Translations under genes and position numbers: made by a program
Part shown: positions 18,218 through 27,135 of the stretch, in pieces
How the letters are laid out: every line of letters starts with the position of its first letter
Position numbering within the stretch: position 1 is the first letter of the stretch
The notes under the pieces: model-generated
Database searches by the model: none
What the model saw: the letters and a program-made list of their open reading frames with translations, nothing else
Told to the model about the DNA's origin: nothing
Source of the DNA: Cetobacterium sp050033475
Lineage (GTDB): Bacteria; Fusobacteriota; Fusobacteriia; Fusobacteriales; Fusobacteriaceae
Assembly: GCF_050033475.1 (NCBI RefSeq)
Contig: NZ_CP188325.1
Location: 1 to 60,785, forward strand
Reading direction: 5' to 3'
Length of the DNA stretch: 60,785 nucleotides

Positions 18218-19408
18218 TTAAATAAGTTCTAAGGCTTGTTGTAAATCTGCTATTATATCTTCTGGATTTTCTAATCCAACAGATAATCTTACAAGTCCAT
18301 CTGTAATTCCTGCTGCTAATCTTTCTTCTCTAGTATATGGTGAATGTGTCATTGAAGCTGGATGTTGAATTAATGTTTCTGTATCTCCTAAAGAAACTGC
18401 TAAAGTACAAAGTTTTAAATTATTTAATAATGTCTTACCTGCTTCTACTCCACCTTTTAATTCAAAGGACATAATTCCACCGAAGTTTCTCATTTGCTTC
18501 TTAGCTATATCATAATTTTCGTGAGATTCTAATCCTGGATAGAATACTTTTTCTATTTTACTATGATTATTTAAAAATTCAGCTACTTTCATTGCATTTG
18601 CACAATGTCTTTCCATTCTAACTTCTAATGTTTTCATTCCTCTAATTACTAAATATGCATCCATTGGTCCTAAAACAGAACCTGTCATATCTTTTACACC
18701 TATTAGTCTAATTTGAGTTACAATATCTTTTTTTCCAACAACAAAACCTGCTATAACATCTCCATGACCATTTAAATATTTTGTTGCTGAATGAACTACT
18801 ATGTCTGCACCTAAAGTTAAAGGTCTTTGACAATATGGTGTTGAGAAAGTATTATCCACAACTACTAATGTATTCGGATTAGTATGAGCTATTTTTGAAA
18901 CAGCTTCTATATCGACAATTTTTAAATTGGGATTTGCTGGAGTTTCTAAGTAAATTATTCTTGTATTACTTCTTAAAGAAGATTTAACTTTTTCTAAATC
19001 TGATGTATCTATAAATTCAACTTCTACTCCAAATTTACTTAATCCATGAGATAAATAAGCATATGTACATCCATATAAAGTTTTATCTGCTAGCACATGA
19101 TCTCCTGCCTTTACAAGAGTCCAGAATGTAGATGATATAGCTCCAATTCCTGAAGCTGTAGCTAAAGCTGCTTCACCCTCTTCTAAAATAGCAATTTTTT
19201 CTTCAGCAACTGCTGTTGTAGGATTTCCAAGTCTTGAATAAATATATCCTTCTTCTTCCAATGCAAATCTTCTTCCACCTTGTTCAGCAGAATCAAATAC
19301 AAAGGTTGAAGTTTGGTAAATAGGAGTTGATAAAGTTCCAAAAGGATTTTTGTGACTTCCTCCGTGAATTGCCATTGTTCCAAACCCATTTTTTAAATTC
19401 TTATCCAT
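18218..19408 (-). CDS. megL: Methionine gamma-lyase
   Basis: 396 aa, full length for this PLP enzyme. Cleaves methionine to methanethiol, ammonia and 2-oxobutyrate, and can release H2S from cysteine. PLP lysine K210 in SATKYLNGHGD, phosphate-binding SRLGNPT, Y112 and the cysteine typical of true methionine gamma-lyases at C114 (LYGCTYA), which cystathionine lyases lack. The 2-oxobutyrate formed is a plausible substrate for the 2-oxoacid:ferredoxin oxidoreductase at 32-35 kb. ATG with an upstream GGAGG-like site. Single gene. Confidence 0.92.
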   Translation of the reverse strand: MDKNLKNGFGTMAIHGGSHKNPFGTLSTPIYQTSTFVFDSAEQGGRRFALEEEGYIYSRLGNPTTAVAEEKIAILEEGEAALATASGIGAISSTFWTLVKAGDHVLADKTLYGCTYAYLSHGLSKFGVEVEFIDTSDLEKVKSSLRSNTRIIYLETPANPNLKIVDIEAVSKIAHTNPNTLVVVDNTFSTPYCQRPLTLGADIVVHSATKYLNGHGDVIAGFVVGKKDIVTQIRLIGVKDMTGSVLGPMDAYLVIRGMKTLEVRMERHCANAMKVAEFLNNHSKIEKVFYPGLESHENYDIAKKQMRNFGGIMSFELKGGVEAGKTLLNNLKLCTLAVSLGDTETLIQHPASMTHSPYTREERLAAGITDGLVRLSVGLENPEDIIADLQQALELI

Positions 19409-19602
19409 AACTAAACCTCCGCAATCATTTAAGTTATTCTAATAGAATTATACTCTAAAAGTTTATAAAAAGTATTTTTTGTTCAATAAACTGTTATGTA
19501 ACAGTTTAAATAAAAAAAATTTCAAAAAAAAGTTGAATCAAAGTTCAAAAAAGATGTATAATATCTTATATTAGAAAAAGTTTGCAAAAGAGGGATATAT
19601 TT

Positions 19603-19962
19603 ATGAAATTAAATGAATTATTAGAACAACTTCAAATTAGCAATCATATGTTATCTTCTTTAGAATCTTATGAAATTAATTTTTTACGTCAAAGAATTAA
19701 GGAATTGGGAATAAATTTAGATAACACTGAAAATGAATTAATAAGAAATTTAGAACCAAGAGTCGAGAAAAAAAATTATACTAGAATTGAAATTTTCACA
19801 GTTGAAAAAGATGGAATTATATATGAAGTAAAAAAATATGGCAGAAAATATACGTTAAAAAGTTCTAAAGATATTAGAGCAGTTTCCCTATCAAAAACAG
19901 CCATTGAAAATTTCCTTGGAGTTAATATAAAGAATTTAAAAGAAACCAATGTCAATCATTAA
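19603..19962 (+). CDS. Small protein of unknown function
   Basis: 119 aa, soluble, charged, with a helical N-terminal half and a beta-rich C-terminal half (IEIFTVEKDGIIYEVKKYGRKYTL). No recognised motif. Start set at ATG 19603 preceded by GAGGG; a TTG at 19582 is less likely. Upstream of cobB on the same strand, 66 nt apart. Confidence 0.55.
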   Translation: MKLNELLEQLQISNHMLSSLESYEINFLRQRIKELGINLDNTENELIRNLEPRVEKKNYTRIEIFTVEKDGIIYEVKKYGRKYTLKSSKDIRAVSLSKTAIENFLGVNIKNLKETNVNH

Positions 19963-20028
19963 CTGTTAAAATTCTTTTTTTAAGCATATAATATAAATAT
20001 AAATTATATTATGAAAAGGAGAATAGCC

Positions 20029-20745
20029 ATGAAAGATTTAAAAAAAATTGAAAAGCTTCTAAAAATAATTAAAGAAAGTAATAATATAGTTTTTTTTGGT
20101 GGAGCAGGAACTTCAACTGAATCTGGTATAAATGATTTTAGAGGAAAAGATGGAATATATAATCAAAAATATAAAGGATATAATCCTGAAGAAATTTTAC
20201 ATATAGATTTTTTTCTTAGCCATCAAAAAACTTTCAATGAATTTCTAAAAGAAAAAATGAATTTTAAAAATTGTAAACCTAATAAAGGACATTATGCCCT
20301 TACTGAATTAGAAAAAATGGGAAAATTAAAAGCCATTATTACTCAAAATATTGACAGCCTACACCAAAAAGCTAATTCAAAAAATGTGTTAGAGCTTCAT
20401 GGAACAATAGCTTATTTTCAATGTTTAAGTTGTGGTAAGATCGAAGATGAATATTTTTCATGTGACTGTGGTGGAATAGTACGTCCTCCTGTAACTTTAT
20501 ATGGAGAATCTCTAAATGAAGAAGTCGTTGAAAAAACCATTGACTATATTAGTAAAGCTGAAACCTTGATAATAGCTGGAACTAGTTTAATTGTTTATCC
20601 AGCAGCCTACTACATAAAATATTTTAAAGGTAAACATTTAATAATTATAAATGCAACTGAAACATCCTATGATTTAAAGGCAGAACTTGTAATCAGAGAT
20701 AATTTTGGTGATGTTTTTGATTATATTATAAAACATATAAAATAG
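20029..20745 (+). CDS. cobB: NAD-dependent protein deacylase (Sir2 family)
   Basis: 238 aa. NAD-binding GGAGTSTESGINDFRG, TQNIDSLH, catalytic H in LHGT and the zinc motif CLSCG...CDCG, then GTSL and NAT motifs of the Rossmann core. Removes acyl groups from lysines using NAD+, in the cytoplasm. Start at ATG 20029 after AAGGAG; the upstream ATG at 20011 overlaps that site. Confidence 0.92.
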   Translation: MKDLKKIEKLLKIIKESNNIVFFGGAGTSTESGINDFRGKDGIYNQKYKGYNPEEILHIDFFLSHQKTFNEFLKEKMNFKNCKPNKGHYALTELEKMGKLKAIITQNIDSLHQKANSKNVLELHGTIAYFQCLSCGKIEDEYFSCDCGGIVRPPVTLYGESLNEEVVEKTIDYISKAETLIIAGTSLIVYPAAYYIKYFKGKHLIIINATETSYDLKAELVIRDNFGDVFDYIIKHIK

Positions 20746-20788
20746 TACTTTATTTAAATAAATACTCTATCTCAAGGAGGTATAATTT

Positions 20789-21394
20789 ATGAAAAAACAA
20801 GGCGAAATAGTTTTTACCAAATATGGACCATATACAATTGTTGATGTTCCTCTTTATACAGAAGATGGAACTTTTATAGAAACACCTAGAGTTTATTCTT
20901 TATGTCGTTGTGGTGCCTCTAATAGCAAACCATTTTGTGATGGAACCCATGGTAAAATAAATTTTGTTGGTGAAAGAGAGAAAAATAAATTAGGAAAAAC
21001 TAAAATTTATGCTGGTGAAAATATTAGTATCTATGATAATAGATATATTTGCTGCCACGATGGTTCTTGCTCTTTAGAAAATGTTTTTCTTCCAAATGAT
21101 ACTCCTTGGATAAATCCAGATGGCAATCCTGACATAGAAAAAATAATTGAAATTATAAAACTTTGTCCTTCTGGAGCTTTGACTTATGAAATAAATAAAG
21201 AACATATAACTGCTTGGTTCGATGAAGAAAAAATAATTTTTACAAAGGAAGGTCCTCTTCATATTCAAGGTCCCATTGAAATTAAAGATGATCAAAGTTC
21301 AGATGAAATTTTAATTTCAAAAGATCACTATTCCTTATGTACCTGTGGTAAATCTAAAAAGAAACCTTTTTGTGATGGGTCCCATGATGATTAA
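20789..21394 (+). CDS. Double-CDGSH iron-sulfur protein
   Basis: 201 aa. Two CDGSH 2Fe-2S motifs: CRCGASNSKPFCDGTH near residue 43 and CTCGKSKKKPFCDGSH at the C-terminus. Between them lies a Fer4_19-like segment with CCHDGSC and CPSGAL. Such proteins are thought to carry electrons or clusters; no partner is known. Strong AAGGAGG site. Follows cobB by 43 nt and may share its transcript. Confidence 0.88.
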   Translation: MKKQGEIVFTKYGPYTIVDVPLYTEDGTFIETPRVYSLCRCGASNSKPFCDGTHGKINFVGEREKNKLGKTKIYAGENISIYDNRYICCHDGSCSLENVFLPNDTPWINPDGNPDIEKIIEIIKLCPSGALTYEINKEHITAWFDEEKIIFTKEGPLHIQGPIEIKDDQSSDEILISKDHYSLCTCGKSKKKPFCDGSHDD

Positions 21395-21398
21395 TTAA

Positions 21399-21437
21399 AA
21401 AAAAGTAGATGGAGAATTACTCTTCATCTACTTTTTT
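21399..21437. terminator. Bidirectional terminator
   Basis: AAAAAAGTAGATG and CATCTACTTTTTT arms with an internal partial stem; between convergent genes and overlapping the 3' end of the DUF1653-like gene. Confidence 0.85.
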
Positions 21438-21647
21438 ATTTAGTATATCCTTTGTCACCTCTAGAATATCTCTAGATTCCTCTATTCTTTCAAATTTTAA
21501 TAAAAATTCATCATATTCTCTAACAAAATATTTATTATTTTTCGAATATAAAACCATTTTTTCTCCATCATTTGAATTTGTTGCATTTATTAAAGTACCA
21601 ATTACTAAATATAACTCTTGATTTTTTTTATTTTTCCATAAATTCAT
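21417..21647 (-). CDS. DUF1653-like small protein
   Basis: 76 aa. The order lysine/tyrosine-rich start, LYLVIGT, a variable loop, EKMVLYSKNNKYFVREYDEFLLKFERI resembles DUF1653 (a small beta-barrel with VxYR...FVRPxxxF). Function unknown. ATG with GGAG upstream. Confidence 0.6.
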   Translation of the reverse strand: MNLWKNKKNQELYLVIGTLINATNSNDGEKMVLYSKNNKYFVREYDEFLLKFERIEESRDILEVTKDILNKKVDEE

Positions 21648-21781
21648 TTTAACATCTCCAAAATTTTAATTTCTAATAAATTTTATCATATTTTTTATAT
21701 TTTTACAAAAATACAAAAAGTGAACTATTTTTGATTAAAATATATACAAAAAGAACAATAATAATTATTGTGGATTGACTA

Positions 21782-21809
21782 TTGACATATTTTGAAGATA
21801 AAATAAAAT
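21782..21809 (+). promoter_or_regulatory. Promoter of the TauE/DUF1847 operon
   Basis: Perfect TTGACA at 21782-21787, 16-nt spacer, TAAAAT at 21804-21809; 30 nt upstream of the start codon. Confidence 0.65.
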
Positions 21810-21839
21810 ATATCAAATCACATGCGGGAGTGAAAAATT

Positions 21840-22625
21840 ATGGAAATGTTGTATTTTGTAGTTTGTTTAGGTGCTTCCATTTTAGGTGCTATAAGTGGAA
21901 TCGGCGGCGGAGTTATTATTAAACCTGTTTTAGATGCTATGGGAACAATGAATGTAACAACTATTAGTTTTTTATCTGGGTGTACAGTACTTGGTATGAC
22001 ATCTATGACTCTTTATCGGAATAGCAAAGCAGGAATTAAACCTGAAAAAAGAAGAGGTACTTATTTAGCCATTGGGGCCGTTGTTGGAGGTCTTCTTGGA
22101 AAACAAACTTTTGACTGGGTTAGAGCAATTAGTGGAGATCCTAAAATGGCTGGGGTTGTTCAATCCTTTGTATTAGCATTTGTAGTTTTTGGAGTTCTTA
22201 TTTTTACGTTAAAAAAAGATAAAATTCAGCCAATGAATATAGAAAGCGGTAGCATTTCTTTATTAATTGGATTTTTTTTAGGAGCTTTATCTTCTTTCCT
22301 TGGAATTGGTGGTGGACCAATTAATCTTATGATTCTTTATCTATTCTTTGGACTAAATTCAAAAGAAGCTGCAATCAATTCAATTTATATAATTCTTTTT
22401 TCTCAAGGAATAAGTATTATACAAACATTTATTAAAGGAGTTCCCGAATTCCTTTGGGCTGCTTTTTTCATGATGGTAGCAGGAGGAGTTTTAGGAGGAA
22501 CTGTTGGACCTATGATATCTAAAAAACTTTCTCTTAAAGGAGTAGATAAAATTTATTTATGTATGGTTGTTGGAATTATTGCAATTAGTATTTATAACGG
22601 TATGCATTATTTAGGTGCATTCTAA
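21840..22625 (+). CDS. TauE/SafE family transporter
   Basis: 261 aa, about eight membrane segments in two halves, each opening with a glycine-rich loop (ISGIGGGVIIKP near residue 20 and FLGIGGGPINL near residue 157) typical of TauE/SafE. The family exports or imports sulfite, organosulfonates and similar anions. Followed after 21 nt by the DUF1847 gene in the same operon. Given nearby sulfur genes, a sulfur anion is a fair guess, not shown. Confidence 0.85.
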   Translation: MEMLYFVVCLGASILGAISGIGGGVIIKPVLDAMGTMNVTTISFLSGCTVLGMTSMTLYRNSKAGIKPEKRRGTYLAIGAVVGGLLGKQTFDWVRAISGDPKMAGVVQSFVLAFVVFGVLIFTLKKDKIQPMNIESGSISLLIGFFLGALSSFLGIGGGPINLMILYLFFGLNSKEAAINSIYIILFSQGISIIQTFIKGVPEFLWAAFFMMVAGGVLGGTVGPMISKKLSLKGVDKIYLCMVVGIIAISIYNGMHYLGAF

Positions 22626-22646
22626 TAATAATATAGAGGTGACAAA

Positions 22647-23270
22647 ATGAGTATTTGTGCAAAGTGTGGAACAAGAGGATGTTTATCAAAAGATGTTAAT
22701 AAAATGCCTAAAAATTTATGTCCTAGTAGAAAGGACCATTTGCAAGAAGAGGCTAAAGAATTACATGTGGGAGATGATTTAAATATTGCAATTCAATCGG
22801 CTTTAGTTGAAGCTGAAGGAAATACAAATTGGACTAGAGTTCAAGAAGTTATTGAATTTGCAAAAAAATGTGGGTTTAAACGTCTTGGATTAGCTTTCTG
22901 TACAGGACTTCATGAAGAAGCTAAAACCTTTGTAAAAATTTTAGAGCATCATGGATTAGAAGTAGTTTCTGTTGTTTGTAAAAATGGAGCTATTTTGAAA
23001 GGATTCTTAGGTATTCCTCAAGAAGAAAAAGAAGTTTATGTTAAAAATGATATTATGTGTAATCCAATTGGCCAAGCCTTATTATTAAATGAAGAAAAAA
23101 CTGACTTAAATATTTTATTTGGGTTATGTGTTGGTCACGATACACTTTTTATAAAACATTCAGAAGCTCCTATTACAGTTTTTGCTGTAAAAGATAGAGT
23201 TTTATGTCATAATCCTGTTGCTGCTCTATATCAAGCTGATGGATATTATAAAAAGAAATTTTTTAAATAA
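22647..23270 (+). CDS. DUF1847 metal-binding-like protein
   Basis: 207 aa. Cys-rich N-terminus CAKCGTRGC...CPSRK, then a Rossmann-like core with CGFKRLGLAFCTGLHEEA, CNPIGQALLLN and LCVGHDTLF; matches DUF1847. Several conserved Cys and His suggest metal or cluster binding. Function unknown. Second gene after TauE; the pairing may mark a small sulfur or metal module. Confidence 0.8.
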   Translation: MSICAKCGTRGCLSKDVNKMPKNLCPSRKDHLQEEAKELHVGDDLNIAIQSALVEAEGNTNWTRVQEVIEFAKKCGFKRLGLAFCTGLHEEAKTFVKILEHHGLEVVSVVCKNGAILKGFLGIPQEEKEVYVKNDIMCNPIGQALLLNEEKTDLNILFGLCVGHDTLFIKHSEAPITVFAVKDRVLCHNPVAALYQADGYYKKKFFK

Positions 23271-23299
23271 AAAACTACAGGTTTTTCCTGTAGTTTTTT
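23269..23299. terminator. Bidirectional terminator
   Basis: AAAAAACTACAGG and CCTGTAGTTTTTT arms between convergent genes. Confidence 0.85.
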
Positions 23300-23557
23300 T
23301 TATATTCCTAAATAATCAGCTGTTATTGCATAATCTGATATAATTCTCTTTAAGCTAAAAGCTTTTTCTCCAAAATTCTTTAATATACCATCAGCTTCTT
23401 TCAAAGCTTCTTCCTTTGTAATTTCTTTTTTTTCCAATTTTTCTAAAATTTTTATTAAAGGTTCTTTTAATTTATTATCTGTATCATCACTTTTTAAAAT
23501 AATTTCTTTTAATTTTTTTATTTGAAGTAATAAATCATCTGACATTTTTTCTTCCAT
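23300..23557 (-). CDS. Small helical protein of unknown function
   Basis: 85 aa, highly charged, mostly helical (IKKLKEIILK...IKILEKLEKKEITKEEALKEAD). ATG with AGGAGG 8 nt upstream. No known domain recognised. Confidence 0.55.
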   Translation of the reverse strand: MEEKMSDDLLLQIKKLKEIILKSDDTDNKLKEPLIKILEKLEKKEITKEEALKEADGILKNFGEKAFSLKRIISDYAITADYLGI

Positions 23558-23702
23558 TTTGTTTTCCTCCTAATTATTTTATAAAATAATGTGTTATATT
23601 ATTCTAAATAAATTTTAATTTTGCTTTTTATAAAATAAAGTAACTTTTGTTACAGAAAAAAAATATTACATAGGATATAATTAAATAAAAAAGGTGATGA
23701 AA

Positions 23703-24383
23703 ATGGCAAATTTTTATGGTAATTTACAAAAGATAAAAAATGGAAATAGAACCTATGGTATAACTCCTCATATTCCAGGGGGATTTGTAACTCCTGATAT
23801 TTTAATAAAAATTGGAGAAGTTGCTAAAAAATATAAAGGAGTTTTAAAATTAACTTCTGGTCAAAGAATTCTAATTACAAATTTAAAAGAAGAAGATTTA
23901 CCAAAAATATGGGAAGAATTACAAATGAAACCTGCAGTTAAAACTCAAAATTCATTAAAAAATGTTGAAATGTGTCCTGCTAATTTTTGTAAAAGATCAA
24001 AATATCCAACAATCGGTTTAGGAATGAAAATAAGCAATAATTTTCATGGTATGGAATTGCCATGTAGAACAAAAATTTCTGTAGCTGGATGTAGAAGTGC
24101 TTGCACTAGTGTATATTCAAAAGATATTGGAGTTTTAGTTGAAATGGATGGAAAATTTTTTATTACTGTTGGAGGAAGTGCTGGATTTTATCCTAGAAGT
24201 GCAGATATTTTAGTTAAAGATTTAAATGAAGATGAAGCTTTTCAAGTTGTGAAAACTATTTTAGAATATTATAATGAGTTTGGACAAATGGGAGAAAAAT
24301 TAGGTCACTTTATTGATAGAATTTCCATTGATTCTTTTAGAAAAGATATTTTAAAAATATCCAATATAAAAAATCCTAGCTAA
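23703..24383 (+). CDS. Small nitrite/sulfite-reductase-like sirohaem/4Fe-4S protein (A)
   Basis: 226 aa, about half the size of dissimilatory or assimilatory sulfite reductases. The N-terminal ferredoxin-like half (TYGITPHIPGGFVTPDILIKIGEVAKKY) is followed by CPANFC (Cx4C) and CRSAC (Cx3C) with GSAG, keeping all four Cys for a 4Fe-4S cluster next to sirohaem. Small proteins of this kind reduce sulfite or serve as redox partners in clostridia. Start at ATG 23703 after AAGGTG. Convergent with a related gene (24405-25055). Confidence 0.75.
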   Translation: MANFYGNLQKIKNGNRTYGITPHIPGGFVTPDILIKIGEVAKKYKGVLKLTSGQRILITNLKEEDLPKIWEELQMKPAVKTQNSLKNVEMCPANFCKRSKYPTIGLGMKISNNFHGMELPCRTKISVAGCRSACTSVYSKDIGVLVEMDGKFFITVGGSAGFYPRSADILVKDLNEDEAFQVVKTILEYYNEFGQMGEKLGHFIDRISIDSFRKDILKISNIKNPS

Positions 24384-24402
24384 TTTCTCGCTAGGATTTT
24401 TT
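24368..24402. terminator. Bidirectional terminator
   Basis: AAAAAATCCTAGC and GCTAGGATTTTTT arms between the two convergent reductase-like genes. Confidence 0.85.
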
Positions 24403-24404
24403 TA

Positions 24405-25055
24405 TTAAAATATATTTTGAAATTTATCAAAACCTATTCTAAATAAAGTATTTGAAAATCTTTCTCCTTTAATTCCAAATTCTTTATAAAATTCAATTGT
24501 TTTTTTTATAACACTAACTATTTCATTTTTTTCTATAACTTTATTTAATTCTTGTCCTACTATAGCTTCTCTTCCCATTCGCCCACCAAAATATAATTTA
24601 AATTTTACAATATTATTATCTACAAAGGGAATAACTCCTATGTCATTACTTCTAGCTTTTCCTGAACTATTTGGACAACCAAAAACTCCAATTTTAAATT
24701 TATTTTCAAATTCTTTTAATTCTAAGTTCTCTTGAATTAAATTAGCTATTTCATTTGGGTTTATTAATCCAGATTTACATTCTCTTCCTTTACAAGTCTG
24801 AATTCCTCTAAGAGTTTTTCCTGTGCCACCTATTTCTATTTTTTCTTTTTCTAGCTCTTCTATAATAGCTCCTATTTTTTCTTTTTCAAGACCTATAATT
24901 TCAATATTCCCTCTAGAAGTAAAGCTAATATCTGATTTTGTATATTTTTTAGCTATTTCACAAATTTTTATCAATTTATTTGGATTTAAATATCCAAAAT
25001 CTGTTAAAACTCTAATAGCATATAATTTATTTTTTTGTCTAACTACTCCTCCCAT
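24405..25055 (-). CDS. Small nitrite/sulfite-reductase-like protein (B), altered cluster motif
   Basis: 216 aa, same layout as protein A (TDFGYLNPNKLIKICEIAKKY, then CKGREC, then GCPNSSGKARSNDIG). The first pair is Cx4C, but in the second the fourth cysteine is serine (CPNSS), so a standard cysteine-only 4Fe-4S site is not complete. It may bind another cofactor or use a different ligand. Starts at ATG after AGGGGG. Paralogous to the converging gene. Confidence 0.7.
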   Translation of the reverse strand: MGGVVRQKNKLYAIRVLTDFGYLNPNKLIKICEIAKKYTKSDISFTSRGNIEIIGLEKEKIGAIIEELEKEKIEIGGTGKTLRGIQTCKGRECKSGLINPNEIANLIQENLELKEFENKFKIGVFGCPNSSGKARSNDIGVIPFVDNNIVKFKLYFGGRMGREAIVGQELNKVIEKNEIVSVIKKTIEFYKEFGIKGERFSNTLFRIGFDKFQNIF

Positions 25056-25141
25056 TTAATCCCCCTCTGACTCTTCCATTAAATAATTTTATTATACATA
25101 ATTTATTATTTTTTCCCTAGAGTGAAACGAAAATTACTTTT

Positions 25142-25669
25142 TTATTTAAGTTCATCTTTAAAAATACCCATGGCTATAGTATCGTAATACTTTCCTTCTC
25201 TAAAAATCTCCTGTCTAAGTCTGCCCTCTTCTTTAAACCCCACAGCTCTATAACAATTTAACCCCTTTTCATTAAAAGAAAAGCATTCTAATTTAATCTT
25301 ATGTATATTCATTTCTTCGAAAATAAATTTACATAGTACTCTTAATAAATCTGATCCATAACCATTTCCATGATATTTTTCTCCAATCCATAAACCTATA
25401 ACTGCCACACTATTTTTTCTATCTATGCTATTAATACCACATCCACCAACACATTCTCCATCTTCTAATCTTTCCACAGCAAAATTAAATAATTCTCCCT
25501 TTGGTTTTAAATTTCCTTCTATAAAATCTTTTTCTGATTCTTTAGACATTGGAAATAATATTCCCGTCAGTAAAGTTTTTTTTATATTTTCATTTTCAAA
25601 TAATTCATATAATTTTTCTACATCTGTTATTTTATATGTTCTTAATTTTATTTTTTTCCCCTTTAACAT
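25142..25669 (-). CDS. GNAT acetyltransferase, RimJ/RimL type
   Basis: 175 aa. GNAT core with VIGLWIGEKYHGNGYGSDLLRVLCKFIFEE (acetyl-CoA loop) and NEKGLNCYRAVGFKEEGRLRQEIFREGKYYD. Likely acetylates an N-terminus or a small amine; substrate unknown. ATG after a G-rich site. Confidence 0.8.
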   Translation of the reverse strand: MLKGKKIKLRTYKITDVEKLYELFENENIKKTLLTGILFPMSKESEKDFIEGNLKPKGELFNFAVERLEDGECVGGCGINSIDRKNSVAVIGLWIGEKYHGNGYGSDLLRVLCKFIFEEMNIHKIKLECFSFNEKGLNCYRAVGFKEEGRLRQEIFREGKYYDTIAMGIFKDELK

Positions 25670-25737
25670 AGAATTTCCCCCTATTTCTGTGAAATTTCTA
25701 TGTATATTACCCCATGTATTATCTTATATCAATAGAA

Positions 25738-26964
25738 TTATAAACATTCTTTTATTTTTTTACATAATCCATATATTTTTTTCTTTGGAATACTACACAA
25801 TCCTATTCTTATTTCCTTTGCTAAAACAACGGTATATATTTTTTTTTCTTCTAATTTTTTCACAGTTTTTTCTATATTATTTTTTACAGGAATTGTTACA
25901 AAAAAACCATCTCTATAGGGATAGATTTCTAAATCTATTTCCTTTGCCTCTTTTAAAAAAATATCTGCTCTTTCTCTCAATAATTTTTTATAACCTTCTC
26001 TTTCTCTTAAAAGTTCCTCATATTTTTTTTCTTCTAAAACAATTCTAGAAAGTAATGTCATTGCTCCTCTAGAAATATTTGACCAAGTAGCTCTACAAGA
26101 AAATTTATTTGCTTTTCTAAATTCTTCAATTATATTTTCATTTGTTGATATTGCTAATTGAGCTCCTGCTCTAAGCCCATATCCCGTGAAAGATTTTGAC
26201 ATGCTAAATAAAAAAATTACTAATAAATTTTCAGATAAATTTTTAAAAAGCTCTCTGTAATCTTTTAAATTTCTTTGAGAAAAATCCATATAAGCGATAT
26301 CGTTTAATAAAATTATATTTTTTAATTTTGAACATTCTTCTAAAAAATTTAAAATATCTTTCCATTCCTTAATAGTTAAACTATACCCAGTAGGATTATG
26401 ACATGGATCATTTATCATAATAACTACATTTTCTTGTATTTCCATTAATTCTAATACTTTTATTTTAAATGCTGCTAAATTAAATTCATTATTTTTATCA
26501 AAAATTTCATATGTTTCATAGGAACCACCTACTTCTTCAGCCATTAATTTATAAGGACTCCACATTAAATTAGGAAGTAAAATTTTTTCTCCAGGATTTA
26601 AATAATTTTTTAAACTATTTCTTATAGCTCCTGTTCCTCCTGGAGTTGCAACTACATCTATAAAATGATTTTTATAAGTTTTCTTATAAGTTTCTCCTAA
26701 TATTATTCTTTTTACTGCTTCTTTATACTCAAAAGTTCCTTCAATTCCAGAGGCATAGGCAAAAATATCCTCAGAAGATAAATTTTTATAGGTTTCAACC
26801 ACCGTTTGAAAGTTAACTAATTTTTCTTCTTCATCATAAAGAGCACCAATAGTTCCATTTATAACATTATCTCTACCATATTTATGTACTGCATTTTTTG
26901 CTCTATCTGCTATTATAAAAACTTTGTCATCTAATTCTTTTCCTACTGATCCTCTGCCTAACAT
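25738..26964 (-). CDS. Class I pyridoxal-phosphate aminotransferase
   Basis: 408 aa. Fold-type I motifs: NDPCHNPTGYS (cofactor/substrate), LLNDIAYMDF, and SMSKSFTGYGLRAGAQ containing the PLP lysine. Resembles aromatic/aspartate aminotransferases of anaerobes; the preferred amino acid is not clear. ATG after AAGGAGG. Single gene. Confidence 0.82.
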   Translation of the reverse strand: MLGRGSVGKELDDKVFIIADRAKNAVHKYGRDNVINGTIGALYDEEEKLVNFQTVVETYKNLSSEDIFAYASGIEGTFEYKEAVKRIILGETYKKTYKNHFIDVVATPGGTGAIRNSLKNYLNPGEKILLPNLMWSPYKLMAEEVGGSYETYEIFDKNNEFNLAAFKIKVLELMEIQENVVIMINDPCHNPTGYSLTIKEWKDILNFLEECSKLKNIILLNDIAYMDFSQRNLKDYRELFKNLSENLLVIFLFSMSKSFTGYGLRAGAQLAISTNENIIEEFRKANKFSCRATWSNISRGAMTLLSRIVLEEKKYEELLREREGYKKLLRERADIFLKEAKEIDLEIYPYRDGFFVTIPVKNNIEKTVKKLEEKKIYTVVLAKEIRIGLCSIPKKKIYGLCKKIKECL

Positions 26965-27135
26965 TTTATTCCTCCTTAACTTTTATTAATTTAATCCATT
27001 TTACTAAAAAAATAATTTAATTTCAAGTTTTTTTGAAATTTTATTTTCATTTTTTAATTTTTGAATAATTTAAAGGAATTTAATAAAAAAAATGAATTAT
27101 TATATAAGATTTTATACTTATAAAGGAGGATACTT

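Noticed and set aside
25425..26048. 207-aa plus-strand frame across the acetyltransferase and aminotransferase genes
   Set aside because: Phe/Leu/Ser-rich antisense reading that spans two clear genes and their gap; typical shadow in AT-rich DNA.
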